Below are positions 35,887 through 45,254 of a stretch of DNA of 64,000 nucleotides, one piece after another. The translations under genes were made by a program, and so were the position numbers. The stretch is taken from NCBI GenBank assembly GCA_002317355.1, contig DCJC01000056.1, positions 24,857 through 88,856 on the forward strand, in the 5' to 3' direction. The notes under the pieces are model-generated. The model was not told where the DNA came from. It was given only the letters and a program-made list of their open reading frames with translations, and searched no databases. The number at the start of each line of letters is the position of its first letter. Positions within the stretch are counted from its first letter, which is position 1. The stretch is from Prevotellaceae bacterium UBA1710. Its GTDB lineage: Bacteria; Bacteroidota; Bacteroidia; Bacteroidales; Bacteroidaceae.

Positions 35887-37755
35887 TTGGATATAAGAAA
35901 TAACATAATAAGCAAATTGGGAAAGGTATGTGGCTCTGTGAATCATAATCTCATATTCTTCCTGTTCATGTATGTACTTGGCATAGTTGAGAGCTATGCC
36001 GTACTACCAGAATGGAAGGGCGCGAAGGTATATGATAATCTGTACTTCGAACTCTTCTTTGACTTATTTATCCTTACTCTTCTTGTGGCGTTGGTGCCTC
36101 AGAAGATAAGGAAATTCCCGTTGCGTGCAACCGTAAAGGGCATTATCTATACCATAGCCTATTCACTTGCCATAATAGATACGTTCTGTATGGTGAAGTT
36201 TGGTAACACGATAAGTCCTTCAATGCTCCTTCTTGTAGGAGAGACAACGGGAAGTGAGACGGCAGAGTTCCTCGGAACCTACGTAAACCTTGATGTCATC
36301 TTTACGACCAATCTCGGTTGGGTGCTTCTGGTGTTGCTTGGGCATCTGCTTGTGGAGGTTATCAAGTGCAAAGTGAAAAGGATAAGGTGTAATGTTGTTT
36401 GGTGCAATCGCCTTTTGCCTTTTGTCTTTTGTCTTTTGTCAATCGTAATGCTGATAATTGGCTGGAACGATACCATAACCAATAAGCAATGCCTGATTCG
36501 TCATTTCGAGTGTAAGACGGTTGGAGATGTGGAGAAGGACATGAATCTTCACCCTTGTGTGGTTATGTATCAGCCAGTTTATCGTCTTGCTGATGCCTTC
36601 TTCTCAAATCATCTTATCTCCCTGCAGCTTGGCAGACTGAAAGATAAGGCGCAGGAGGTAGAGGCAATGACTCCTAATCAACTCGGAATACCTGACTCGC
36701 TCCTTGCTTCAAAGCCATCGAATATCATCCTTATCATAGGCGAGAGTTTCAATAAGTATCACTCTCAGTTGTATGGCTATGAGAAGAAGAACACCCCTCA
36801 GCAGGTAGCACTCGAGAAGAGTGGAAAACTTGTTAAGTTCTCGGATGTGATGGCTCCGTGGAATCTTACGAGTTTCGTCTTCAAGCATCTTATGACAACC
36901 TATACGGTAGGCGATGAAGGCGATTGGTGCGATTATCCATTGTTCTGTCAGTTGTTCAGAAAGGCAGGCTATCAGGTTAACTTCCTCACGAATCAGTTCC
37001 TTCCTCATGCCAAGGATGCCATCTATGATTTCAGCGGTGGCTTCTTCCTTAATGACGAACTGCTGAGTAAGGTGCAGTTTGATATAAGAAACGAGCAGAC
37101 GCATCTGTGGGATGAGGAATTGCTAAAGGACTATGCTCGTTTGGTAGCACCACCTGAGGAATATGCAGATAGCGTTTCAACTCCTTCGCTCACTATCTTC
37201 CATCTCATGGGACAGCATGTGAACTATCGCATCAGGTGTCCGAAGGCAAAGATGAAGTTCTTTACAGGAGATTACGATTGTCCGCAGAATACTCTGAAGG
37301 AGAAGAAGAATATGGCATATTATGATTGTGCCGTATGGTATAATGATTCTGTCGTGGGTGCTATCGTTGACCGCTTCAAGGATGATGATGCCGTGATCAT
37401 CTACTTCCCTGACCATGGTGATGAGGTATATGGACCAGGTTCCTTGCATCATTGTGGACGAAACCACACCACGAACATCACGAAGAATATAGCCCAGCAG
37501 GAATATGAGATTCCGATGTGGTTCTACTATACGGATAAGTATGCTAAAAGGCATCCCGATGTCGTGGCTTCTATCAAGAAGGCAAAAGATAAACCATTCA
37601 TGACCGATGCGATGTCTCATCTGTTGCTCGGTTTGGCAGGTATAAAATGCAAGGACTATCGTCCGCAACTTGATTTGCTCAGTCCTCAGTATAATGAGAA
37701 GCGTCAGCGACTGATGCAGCATCTCGTGGATTATGATAAAGTAGTGAAAGAATAG
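35887..37755 (+). CDS. Phosphoethanolamine transferase-like sulfatase-fold protein
   Basis: A 622-residue inner-membrane protein with N-terminal helices and a periplasmic alkaline-phosphatase/sulfatase domain, as in EptA-type lipid A or glycan phosphoethanolamine transferases. It has IILIIGESFNKYHSQLYGYE (metal site), APWNLTSFVFK with the likely nucleophile Thr, and IYFPDHGDEVYGPGSLHHCG (metal site). The start is TTG at 35887, directly after an in-frame TAA. It is preferred because the first ATG falls inside the first membrane helix. It begins the surface-glycan cluster and is followed 3 bp later by an acyltransferase. The substrate is inferred from context only. Confidence 0.82.
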   Translation: MDIRNNIISKLGKVCGSVNHNLIFFLFMYVLGIVESYAVLPEWKGAKVYDNLYFELFFDLFILTLLVALVPQKIRKFPLRATVKGIIYTIAYSLAIIDTFCMVKFGNTISPSMLLLVGETTGSETAEFLGTYVNLDVIFTTNLGWVLLVLLGHLLVEVIKCKVKRIRCNVVWCNRLLPFVFCLLSIVMLIIGWNDTITNKQCLIRHFECKTVGDVEKDMNLHPCVVMYQPVYRLADAFFSNHLISLQLGRLKDKAQEVEAMTPNQLGIPDSLLASKPSNIILIIGESFNKYHSQLYGYEKKNTPQQVALEKSGKLVKFSDVMAPWNLTSFVFKHLMTTYTVGDEGDWCDYPLFCQLFRKAGYQVNFLTNQFLPHAKDAIYDFSGGFFLNDELLSKVQFDIRNEQTHLWDEELLKDYARLVAPPEEYADSVSTPSLTIFHLMGQHVNYRIRCPKAKMKFFTGDYDCPQNTLKEKKNMAYYDCAVWYNDSVVGAIVDRFKDDDAVIIYFPDHGDEVYGPGSLHHCGRNHTTNITKNIAQQEYEIPMWFYYTDKYAKRHPDVVASIKKAKDKPFMTDAMSHLLLGLAGIKCKDYRPQLDLLSPQYNEKRQRLMQHLVDYDKVVKE

Positions 37756-37758
37756 GCT

Positions 37759-38829
37759 ATGGTAAATATAAGTAAGAATGAGTCTCAGGCGATGCGTGGA
37801 ATTGCTATCCTCGCTATCGTGCTACATAACTACTGCCATTGGCTCGGTAAGATGGTGCAGGAGAATGAGTATCAGTTTACTGAACATAATGTCAGACGAC
37901 TGATGGTAGAACTCTCGCATCCATCATGGGAGTTGATTGTTCACCTCCTTTCTTTCTTCGGACATTATGGTGTACCCGTTTTCGTGTTCCTTAGTGCCTA
38001 TGGGCTTGTGATGAAGTACGAGAAGTCTTCCATGGTTTCTGAAGGAAACAAGGAAGGTGCCCTCTCTTTCATCTGGAAGCATTACAAGAAACTATTCTTG
38101 ATGATGGTTGTGGGATATACGGCATACGTATTGGTTGACTATATGACTCCCGCTCCCCGTCGCTATGAGTTCTGGAATGTAGTAGGGCAGTTGGGCATGT
38201 TCAGCAACCTATATAAAGACCCTGATCACGATATCTGGCCTGGACCTTATTGGTACTTCGGCTTGATGGTGCAGATATACATAGTGTATCGCCTGCTGTT
38301 CTATGATAGATATGCGCTGAAAAGCAGATGGCTGTTCGGAGGACTCTTTGCCGTAACATTGCTTGCTCAGTTGTTCTTCCTGCCAGAAGGCCTTGCACTA
38401 CAATGGTATCGCTATAACGTGATGGGCTCTCTTCCTGTCTTCATAGCAGGAGTGATGTTTGCACGCTATAATCGCTTCAACGAGCCACCGAAGACCACTT
38501 ATGTACTCTTGGCGGTAGCAAGCACCATGCTAATCTTCCTCTTCAGCCTGTGGTTCGCAACGTGGATAATAGTGCCGTTCTTCATTTGTATTGGTACGGT
38601 GGCAATAGTGAAGATACTTCCTGAGCGCCTTCTTAACCCACTCGCTTGGGTAGGAAGTATCTCTGCTGCAATGTTTGTTTGCCACCCGATAACAAGAAAG
38701 GTTATAATCCCGATATCCCGTCATGGAGATATCTTCGCAGGCTTATTGCTCTATATCGTAGCAACCATCGTGTTGGCTATTCTCTTCAAGAAACTGCTTG
38801 CTGTGGTTTCGGCAGAGAGGATGAAGTAG
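37759..38829 (+). CDS. Membrane acyltransferase (family 3), first copy
   Basis: A 356-residue protein with about ten membrane helices of the acyltransferase-3/OafA type. The early ESQAMRGIAILAIVLHNYCHW carries the catalytic-type His, and YGVPVFVFLSAYGLVMKYE follows the usual pattern. Such proteins O-acetylate or succinylate sugars in the envelope. It is 3 bp after the phosphoethanolamine transferase-like gene and 22 bp before a second acyltransferase. The acceptor is probably the glycan made by this cluster. Confidence 0.82.
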   Translation: MVNISKNESQAMRGIAILAIVLHNYCHWLGKMVQENEYQFTEHNVRRLMVELSHPSWELIVHLLSFFGHYGVPVFVFLSAYGLVMKYEKSSMVSEGNKEGALSFIWKHYKKLFLMMVVGYTAYVLVDYMTPAPRRYEFWNVVGQLGMFSNLYKDPDHDIWPGPYWYFGLMVQIYIVYRLLFYDRYALKSRWLFGGLFAVTLLAQLFFLPEGLALQWYRYNVMGSLPVFIAGVMFARYNRFNEPPKTTYVLLAVASTMLIFLFSLWFATWIIVPFFICIGTVAIVKILPERLLNPLAWVGSISAAMFVCHPITRKVIIPISRHGDIFAGLLLYIVATIVLAILFKKLLAVVSAERMK

Positions 38830-38851
38830 AAAACATATACAATCAGCAGAT

Positions 38852-39868
38852 ATGAAGATAAAGGACATAGACCTCGTAAATGTCTCCCGATTCAGGGCGG
38901 AGCACATGGGAATGGCGATGCTATTCGTCATCCTCTTCCACGTTGGATTGCCAAGGTGGAGTGACTTCTATGGCCTTCGCCGAATGGGTAACTTAGGAGT
39001 GGATATGTTCCTCTTCCTTAGTGGTGTCGGATTGTGGTTTTCGTGGATGAAGGCACCGATGGAGAAGGGTAGTGGAGCACGTGTCTTCTTCAGGGACTGG
39101 GCGCAGTTCTATTGGCGACGACTGAAGCGCATCTATCCGGTATGGCTCGTTATTGCGTGTCTGTTCTATATCCCTCGGTTTGATGGCGTGCATTGGATAG
39201 ATCTCTTCGGGGATATCCTTACCAACTGGGATTTCTGGTTGCATGACGAACTCACCTTCTGGTACATCCCTGCCACTATGATGCTCTATATCTTCGCGCC
39301 TCCTTATATGGAGTTAATCCGAAGGCATCCTATCTATCATTGGCTGGTACTGATAATGGTGATGTGGTGCATACTTGTGCAATGGGTAACACCAATCCAT
39401 CGTGCCGTCGGTCATATCGAGATATTCTGGAGCAGAGTGCCAATATTCTTCCTCGGCATCAATATGGGAGAGATGGTGAGGCAGAAGAAGAGTCTTGACG
39501 GACAATGTATATGGATGGTGTGGATAATGTTCCTGATGTCGCTTTGCACAAGTATATGGCTTGAACAGGAGATACATGGTCATTTTCCTCTATTCATAGA
39601 GAGAATGCTCTACATACCTCTTACGGTAACAACGATAATCTTGCTCAACCGTTTGTTCAGAAGAACGCCTCTGTGGTTCAACAAGACGGTGGCATGGTTT
39701 GGCGCCCTGAGTCTTGAGGCGTACCTGATACATATCGAATTCGTTCTGAAGCCCCTTGAGAAGAATACCGACCTTGGATACTGGGCTACATTCCTCATCA
39801 CCGTGGCTGCAACGATGCCATTGGCATGGCTCCTGCATTTCGCGTACAAAAAACTCACCCGACAATGA
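38852..39868 (+). CDS. Membrane acyltransferase (family 3), second copy
   Basis: A 338-residue acyltransferase-3-type membrane protein: VSRFRAEHMGMAMLFVILFH with the motif His, then GNLGVDMFLFLSGVGLWFSW. It is distinct in sequence from its neighbour at 37759, so it is probably not a recent duplicate and may act at another position or step. Its TGA overlaps the ATG of the UbiA-family gene (ATGA), indicating coupled translation. Confidence 0.82.
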   Translation: MKIKDIDLVNVSRFRAEHMGMAMLFVILFHVGLPRWSDFYGLRRMGNLGVDMFLFLSGVGLWFSWMKAPMEKGSGARVFFRDWAQFYWRRLKRIYPVWLVIACLFYIPRFDGVHWIDLFGDILTNWDFWLHDELTFWYIPATMMLYIFAPPYMELIRRHPIYHWLVLIMVMWCILVQWVTPIHRAVGHIEIFWSRVPIFFLGINMGEMVRQKKSLDGQCIWMVWIMFLMSLCTSIWLEQEIHGHFPLFIERMLYIPLTVTTIILLNRLFRRTPLWFNKTVAWFGALSLEAYLIHIEFVLKPLEKNTDLGYWATFLITVAATMPLAWLLHFAYKKLTRQ

Positions 39869-40749
39869 AACATATCATCCAATTAACGAGGCCATATCAG
39901 TGGGTTAAGAATATATTCATTATTCTGCCACTCTTCTTCGGTGGAGCACTTACCGATAGAATGTCTGTCATCTACACCCTGATGGCATTCTTCGCCTATA
40001 GTTTTACTGCATCTTCCATCTATTGCTATAATGATATCATTGATGTGGAAGATGACCGTAGGCATTCCGAGAAGTGCAAGCGACCTATTGCATCGGGTGC
40101 TGTGAGCATTCGCCAGGGCTATTGCATCATGGTCTTCATGCTGCTGCTTGCCATATCTATCATTGCCTTCATGGGTGAGAGGGCTTTGATTGTAGGTGGA
40201 GTGGTGTTGGTGTATTTCATTCTTGATATACTCTATTGCCGACTCTTCAAGCACTATGCCATAGTGGATGTGTGTGTGCTTTCCTTCGGTTTTGTACTGC
40301 GAATACTTGCTGGTGGCTTTGCTTCTGACATCATGCCTTCCCATTGGCTCGTCATGATGACGTTCCTGCTTGCCCTTTTCCTCTCCTTTGCCAAGCGTAG
40401 GGACGATGTGGTTAGGATGATGAAGACGGGCGAGGCACCTCGCCATAACACGGAACGATACAACCTTACGTTCATCAATCAGGCTGTTACCATTACTGCA
40501 ACCGTAACCCTTGTGTGCTACATCATGTACACCATATCGCCTGCGGTCATTGAGCGTACAGGTTCAGAATATGTCTATCTCACCTCGGTATTCGTGATAC
40601 TCGGTTTGCTGAGATACATGCAGCTCACCCTTGTTGATGAGAAGACGGGCGACCCAACGAAGATGCTATACTCGGATCACTTCCTGCAGTTGGTCATCGT
40701 GATGTGGTTCGCTTCGTACCTTATTATAATATATAACCCATTTGATTAA
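39865..40749 (+). CDS. UbiA-family polyprenyl-phosphate phosphoribosyltransferase
   Basis: Probably transfers phosphoribose from PRPP to polyprenyl phosphate, as decaprenyl-phosphate phosphoribosyltransferase does in mycobacteria. The product starts MKHIIQLTRPYQWVKNIFII (ATG at 39865, overlapping the previous stop) and has about eight helices. It has NDIIDVEDDRRHSEKCKRPI, matching the NDxxDxxxDxxH..K..RP pattern of this subgroup, and a second Asp-rich loop, AKRRDDVVRM. The next gene is a HAD phosphatase directly abutting it, as expected if the phosphoribosyl lipid is dephosphorylated to a ribosyl donor. No DprE1/DprE2 homologue is nearby, so a ribose rather than arabinose donor is predicted. 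Confidence 0.84.
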   Translation: MKHIIQLTRPYQWVKNIFIILPLFFGGALTDRMSVIYTLMAFFAYSFTASSIYCYNDIIDVEDDRRHSEKCKRPIASGAVSIRQGYCIMVFMLLLAISIIAFMGERALIVGGVVLVYFILDILYCRLFKHYAIVDVCVLSFGFVLRILAGGFASDIMPSHWLVMMTFLLALFLSFAKRRDDVVRMMKTGEAPRHNTERYNLTFINQAVTITATVTLVCYIMYTISPAVIERTGSEYVYLTSVFVILGLLRYMQLTLVDEKTGDPTKMLYSDHFLQLVIVMWFASYLIIIYNPFD

Positions 40750-41337
40750 ATGAAGAGATACTATTTCTCCGACTTCGATGGTACGCTGACCACTACCGAC
40801 TCCATGATGTCTATCATCATACATCAGCGAGGAAAGTTCGGTTTGGCTCTTGCCATGCTTCGTATCCTTCCATGGGTGATACTCATGTTCATGGGAAGAT
40901 ACTCCAATCAGCGTACTAAGGAGCGCCTGCTTCATAACTGCTTTGGAAAGATGACTGAAGAGGAGTTCAATGCCTTCTGTCAGGACTTTGCTGATAGGCA
41001 TAGACATATCCTTCGCAAGAGTCTCTATGATAATCTCATGGAATACCAGCGTCGGGGCGATGAGGTGGTAGTGGTAACGGCAAGTCCTGAGAACTGGGTT
41101 AGTCGACTTGTGCCAGAGTTCAAGGTGTTGGGTACGAAGATGGAGTTCTCGCAACGCTTCACAGGCAGATTCCTCACCCCCAACTGCTATGGTTGGGAGA
41201 AGGTGAACAGAATACTCCGGGCTTATCCCGAACTTGAAAGCGATAGAGCATCTTTCCACGTTACAGCCTTTGGAGACTCTCGTGGCGATAAGGAAATGCT
41301 TGAGTTTGCTGATGAGCAGTATTTTAAGCCTGTATAA
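40750..41337 (+). CDS. HAD-IB family phosphatase
   Basis: A 195-residue HAD hydrolase: YYFSDFDGTLTTTDSMMS with the nucleophile DxDGT, VVVTASPENWVSRLV for the Ser/Thr motif, and AFGDSRGDKEMLEFAD with the metal-binding GDSxxD. It is SerB-like in class. It starts on the base after the UbiA-family stop. The pairing suggests that it removes the 5-phosphate from polyprenyl-phosphoribose-phosphate, as proposed for the mycobacterial pathway. That role is an inference from context. Confidence 0.85.
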   Translation: MKRYYFSDFDGTLTTTDSMMSIIIHQRGKFGLALAMLRILPWVILMFMGRYSNQRTKERLLHNCFGKMTEEEFNAFCQDFADRHRHILRKSLYDNLMEYQRRGDEVVVVTASPENWVSRLVPEFKVLGTKMEFSQRFTGRFLTPNCYGWEKVNRILRAYPELESDRASFHVTAFGDSRGDKEMLEFADEQYFKPV

Positions 41338-41343
41338 AAGATA

Positions 41344-42798
41344 ATGAAGAGTATAACAGATATATTCAAGATACACAAGGATGAACATTGGATGGCATTA
41401 GTGTCATTCCTACTCTTTGCGTTCCTCAATTTCCTTTCGGTGTATAAGTACTGGGATAGGTTCAGCGCACTCTCTGACAACTATCACAAGCTCTTCGTGC
41501 GTTATTTCTCTATCTCAGGCTTCGACCCTCTCACATACGAGGTTGTGTCCGACTGGGATACAGCCTATAACGTATATCGCCATCCGTTGCTCGCATTCTT
41601 CATGTGGCCTTTCTATCTGCTGAATCAAGGACTGATGTCTCTTACAGGCAAGAACTTTGCAACGGTCATCACAGCCCTTATCATCATCTTCTGTGCCTTC
41701 TATTCAGCAATCTTCCTCTTCCGAATCTTCAAGAATATCATTAAGGTGAAGGTACGTGAGGCTTATCTGCTTACAGCCCTCACGTTCAGCATGTCGTTCA
41801 TCATGCTCTCAGCTATGGTGCCCGACCATTTCATCATGTCGATGTTTGCCCTCACCCTCACGCTGTATCTTTCGGGAAAGAAACTGATTGGCGGTTCGGC
41901 ACTCAATATGTGGCAGACCATCGCTATGTTCATCCTCACGGCTGGCATCTCCCTCAATAATGGTCTTAAGATATTCCTTGCAGGACTTGTTACTCGTCGC
42001 AAGCGTTTCTTCGAGTGGCGCTACCTGCTCTTTGCCGTTATCATCCCATGTGCCATGATATGGGGCTTTGCCCGTTGGGAATACCGCACCTACGTATGGC
42101 CTAAGGAAATGGCGCGTAATGAGGTGAAGGCGAAGAAGAACCGTGAATACGTAGAGAACATACGTAAGCGGGTGCGTGACTCCATCGGCTCTGAGGATTC
42201 CGCTGCCGTTGAGGCTCTTACCAAGAAGATACAGAAGGAGAAGGCTAAGGCTAAGTATCTTCGTGACCGTAAGAAGATATGGAACAAGAATACAGGTAAG
42301 CCGATAGCGCAGGGAGAGTTCATGCGATGGACCGACAAGACCACCTCTCGATGGGATGTTACCGTGGAATGTCTCTTTGGTGAAGGCATTCAGTTGCATC
42401 GTGACCATCTCCTTGGTGATGTCCTGCGTAATCGTCCGCTGATTGTTCGTTACGATATAGGTAGCATAACTGGCTATATCAACTATCTCGTGGAAGCCAT
42501 CATCGTGGGTTGCTTCCTCATCGGAGTATGGATGGGCAGAAAGAAACTGTTCCTCTGGACGGCTCTCTCCTTCCTCTTCCTCGATATGGCTCTGCACATG
42601 GGCCTCGGCTTCGGTATCAACGAGATATACATCATGTCGGCTCACTATCTCTTCGTACTGCCTATTGCCATGGCGTATCTCTTCAAGTCTATAGAAGACA
42701 GGAAGAAGTGTTCTGATGTGATGTTTGCCGTGTGCACCGTTGCTACAGTATGGTGCTTTGCGTGGAATATAGGTAATATAATATCATATTGTCTATGA
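41344..42798 (+). CDS. Multi-span membrane protein, GT-C-like, first paralogue
   Basis: A 484-residue membrane protein resembling the family I remember as DUF6080 (name not verified). It shares SGFDPLTYEVVSDW and YRHPLLAFFMWP with the next gene (SGFDPYTYIVVSKW, SRHPLLAGMMWP). A membrane-anchored protein with an Asp-Pro in the first periplasmic loop, many helices and a soluble part (about 250-340, Lys-rich) fits a GT-C-type glycosyltransferase using a polyprenyl-phosphate sugar, which would match the two upstream genes. No fold assignment was possible by eye. It is followed by its paralogue with an ATGA overlap. Confidence 0.75.
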   Translation: MKSITDIFKIHKDEHWMALVSFLLFAFLNFLSVYKYWDRFSALSDNYHKLFVRYFSISGFDPLTYEVVSDWDTAYNVYRHPLLAFFMWPFYLLNQGLMSLTGKNFATVITALIIIFCAFYSAIFLFRIFKNIIKVKVREAYLLTALTFSMSFIMLSAMVPDHFIMSMFALTLTLYLSGKKLIGGSALNMWQTIAMFILTAGISLNNGLKIFLAGLVTRRKRFFEWRYLLFAVIIPCAMIWGFARWEYRTYVWPKEMARNEVKAKKNREYVENIRKRVRDSIGSEDSAAVEALTKKIQKEKAKAKYLRDRKKIWNKNTGKPIAQGEFMRWTDKTTSRWDVTVECLFGEGIQLHRDHLLGDVLRNRPLIVRYDIGSITGYINYLVEAIIVGCFLIGVWMGRKKLFLWTALSFLFLDMALHMGLGFGINEIYIMSAHYLFVLPIAMAYLFKSIEDRKKCSDVMFAVCTVATVWCFAWNIGNIISYCL

Positions 42799-44147
42799 AG
42801 AATTATCTGATAAGACATAAGGAATCGCTGTTAGTCGCACTTCTTGGACTTGTGATTGTTGTAGCACTCAATATTATGATGCTGCATTATCACTATCAGC
42901 CGTGGACAAATCCGAAGGTGGGTTTCTGGAGTGCCTTCTGGAATAGATGGGAGGTATCAGGCTTCGACCCATATACTTACATCGTGGTGTCAAAGTGGCG
43001 CCCTCTCTATGTCCTTTCACGCCATCCTCTTCTTGCTGGAATGATGTGGCCGTTATCAGAACTTAATGGCTGGCTGATGGAGAAAACGGGTGTCAACTGC
43101 GCAATCTTCATAGTAGGTGTGCTCCTCGTGCTGTTGAGCCTTAGTGCCTGGATGCTGATGTATAGAATCCAGCGACGATTATTGGAAATGAGCGCATGGA
43201 TGAGTCTGTTGCTCACGCTCTTCTTTTATTCGTTCTCGCATGTCATGCTCACCATCTTCGTTGAGGATCACATGGCAATGACACTTCCTCTGCTCCTTTT
43301 GAGCGTGTATCTTGCAGGAAAGGCAATAAAGCGAGGAAAGACGATGCCGTTATGGCAATCACTTCCCCTGCTCTTTGTCTCTACAGGTGTGACCACGACA
43401 AACTGCGTTAAGATCGGTCTCTCTGATATCTTTACCCAGTGGGGCAGGAAGTCGTTCGGTAGGATAGTCGTTCATTTTCTCGTCTATCTCATCCCGATGT
43501 CTGTGATAGCAGGATTCTATTTCTATCAGGAACATACCACGCAGATTGAGGAGAAACATAACATAGAGAGAACTGTAAATAAGCGTATGCAGCGTGATTC
43601 CGTTTTTGCTGTAAAGTGGAAGAAGGAACTTGCCGACAATGAGAGACGCAAGCATGAACAGCTTGTTCAGTTGTCATTTGTTACCAACACCGACTACAAG
43701 ATAGATCGTCTGCCATCCCTCGTGGAAAATGTCTTCGGTGAAGGCTTTATCTTGCATAATCGTTACCCGCTACGTGACTCGAACAAGAACCACCGTCCTG
43801 TGCTCGTGAAATATAAGTATTGGTGGAACTACCTCCTGGAAGGAATGATCGTGGTACTGTTCATTACAGGTGTGTTCTGTGGGAGGAAAGAGCGCCTTAT
43901 GTGGATGGTGATGTCAATGTTCCTGTTTGATATGTTCCTTCATGTCGGACTCAATTTCGCTTCTGCCGATGTGTATATCATGACAGCCCATTGGGCATTT
44001 GTCATCCCTGTAGCCGTGGCATATCTCATAAAGAAAACAATGGTGTCGCCTAAACTGAACATAGCAGTTGTGGCTGCAGTCATTTTTCTCACCATCTATA
44101 TGTGGGTGCATAATCTTCAAATTATAATACCGCATATTATCCGATAG
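42795..44147 (+). CDS. Multi-span membrane protein, GT-C-like, second paralogue
   Basis: A 451-residue paralogue of the previous gene, starting MKNYLIRHKESLLVALLGLV at the ATG that overlaps the upstream TGA. It keeps the loop motif SGFDPYTYIVVSKW, the NVFGEGFILH motif (CLFGEGIQLH in the neighbour) and the C-terminal DMFLHVGLNF (DMALHMGLGF in the neighbour). The pair looks like an old duplication, since identity is low outside the motifs. It would act on the periplasmic side if it is a GT-C enzyme. The GT4 gene starts directly after its stop. Confidence 0.75.
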   Translation: MKNYLIRHKESLLVALLGLVIVVALNIMMLHYHYQPWTNPKVGFWSAFWNRWEVSGFDPYTYIVVSKWRPLYVLSRHPLLAGMMWPLSELNGWLMEKTGVNCAIFIVGVLLVLLSLSAWMLMYRIQRRLLEMSAWMSLLLTLFFYSFSHVMLTIFVEDHMAMTLPLLLLSVYLAGKAIKRGKTMPLWQSLPLLFVSTGVTTTNCVKIGLSDIFTQWGRKSFGRIVVHFLVYLIPMSVIAGFYFYQEHTTQIEEKHNIERTVNKRMQRDSVFAVKWKKELADNERRKHEQLVQLSFVTNTDYKIDRLPSLVENVFGEGFILHNRYPLRDSNKNHRPVLVKYKYWWNYLLEGMIVVLFITGVFCGRKERLMWMVMSMFLFDMFLHVGLNFASADVYIMTAHWAFVIPVAVAYLIKKTMVSPKLNIAVVAAVIFLTIYMWVHNLQIIIPHIIR

Positions 44148-45254
44148 ATGAAGGTTCTGATCTTAAGCACATTCCAGTCCTCTGGTGGGGCGGCTATTGC
44201 TGCTGCCCGACTCATGCACGCCCTTCAGCAGAATGGTGTGGAGGTGTCTATGCTCTGCCGAAAGAATATCGCCTTCGGTTCTGCCGCCCTTCGTAAGCAG
44301 TCATGGACCAGTATCTTCGAACGTGCATATATATGGATGTGTAACGGATTCTCAACCAAGAATCTGTGGGCTACAGACATAGCAGTCTTCGGGCAGGATA
44401 TCACTCACACACGTGAGTATAGGGAGGCTGATGTCATCCATCTTCATTGGGTAAACCAGGGATTCATTTCCCTTTCCTCCATTCAGAAGATGCTCGATGA
44501 TGGCAAGAAAGTGGTATGGACTATGCACGATGCGTGGAACTCCATGGGAGCCTATCATCTCAAGATTCTGCAGAAGCATGATTATCTTGAGCGCACCACC
44601 TATGAGCGCAAGCAGAAACTATATGCTGGGGCGAGGATTCAGTTCGTCACCTGTAGCCAATGGCTTATGAACGAAGCCTTGAAGAGTACGCTAATGGCCG
44701 ACCAGAAGGTCACGGCTATTCCTAATCCTCTCGACATAGGAATCTTCGCCCCTCAGCCGCATCCTAATCGTCGTAAGGTGCTGTTCGTTGCCCAGAATGT
44801 CAACAATGAGATGAAGGGAATGCGATACCTTGATGAGGCTGCGAGGATAATCAATGCTGATGCCAGCCGTAAGGTGGAAATAATAGCATTGGGCAGGGAC
44901 ATCCCTTATATCTCAGATATCCATGAGATGGCTCGTCTCTATGCCTCTGTTGATGCCTTCGTGCTGCCTTCTCTCTCCGAGAACCTCCCTAACACCATCA
45001 TGGAGGCAATGGCATGCGGAACGCCGTGCGTGGGCTTCCGTGTAGGTGGTATTCCTGAGGAGATAGATCATCTTGAGAATGGCTACCTCGCCAACTATAA
45101 GGATTCTGAAGACCTTGCCAAGGGCATACTCTATGTGCTTGATGAGCAGAACCATCAGCGACTTGCCGAGAATGCGCGGCAGAAGATAATCAATTGCTAT
45201 AGTGAGAAAGCCGTAGCAGAGCGTTACATCGATATTTACACCAATGAGCAATAG
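44148..45254 (+). CDS. Family 4 glycosyltransferase
   Basis: A 368-residue GT-B fold enzyme. It starts KVLILSTFQSSGGAAIAAAR and has HLHWVNQGFISLSSIQKM and HDAWNSMGAYH. The retaining-GT4 C-terminal motif VDAFVLPSLSENLPNTIMEA carries the nucleotide-sugar-binding Glu and is followed by ACGTPCVGFRVGGIPE. Cytoplasmic, building the glycan repeat on a lipid carrier. It abuts the upstream stop and overlaps the next gene by 11 bp. Confidence 0.92.
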   Translation: MKVLILSTFQSSGGAAIAAARLMHALQQNGVEVSMLCRKNIAFGSAALRKQSWTSIFERAYIWMCNGFSTKNLWATDIAVFGQDITHTREYREADVIHLHWVNQGFISLSSIQKMLDDGKKVVWTMHDAWNSMGAYHLKILQKHDYLERTTYERKQKLYAGARIQFVTCSQWLMNEALKSTLMADQKVTAIPNPLDIGIFAPQPHPNRRKVLFVAQNVNNEMKGMRYLDEAARIINADASRKVEIIALGRDIPYISDIHEMARLYASVDAFVLPSLSENLPNTIMEAMACGTPCVGFRVGGIPEEIDHLENGYLANYKDSEDLAKGILYVLDEQNHQRLAENARQKIINCYSEKAVAERYIDIYTNEQ

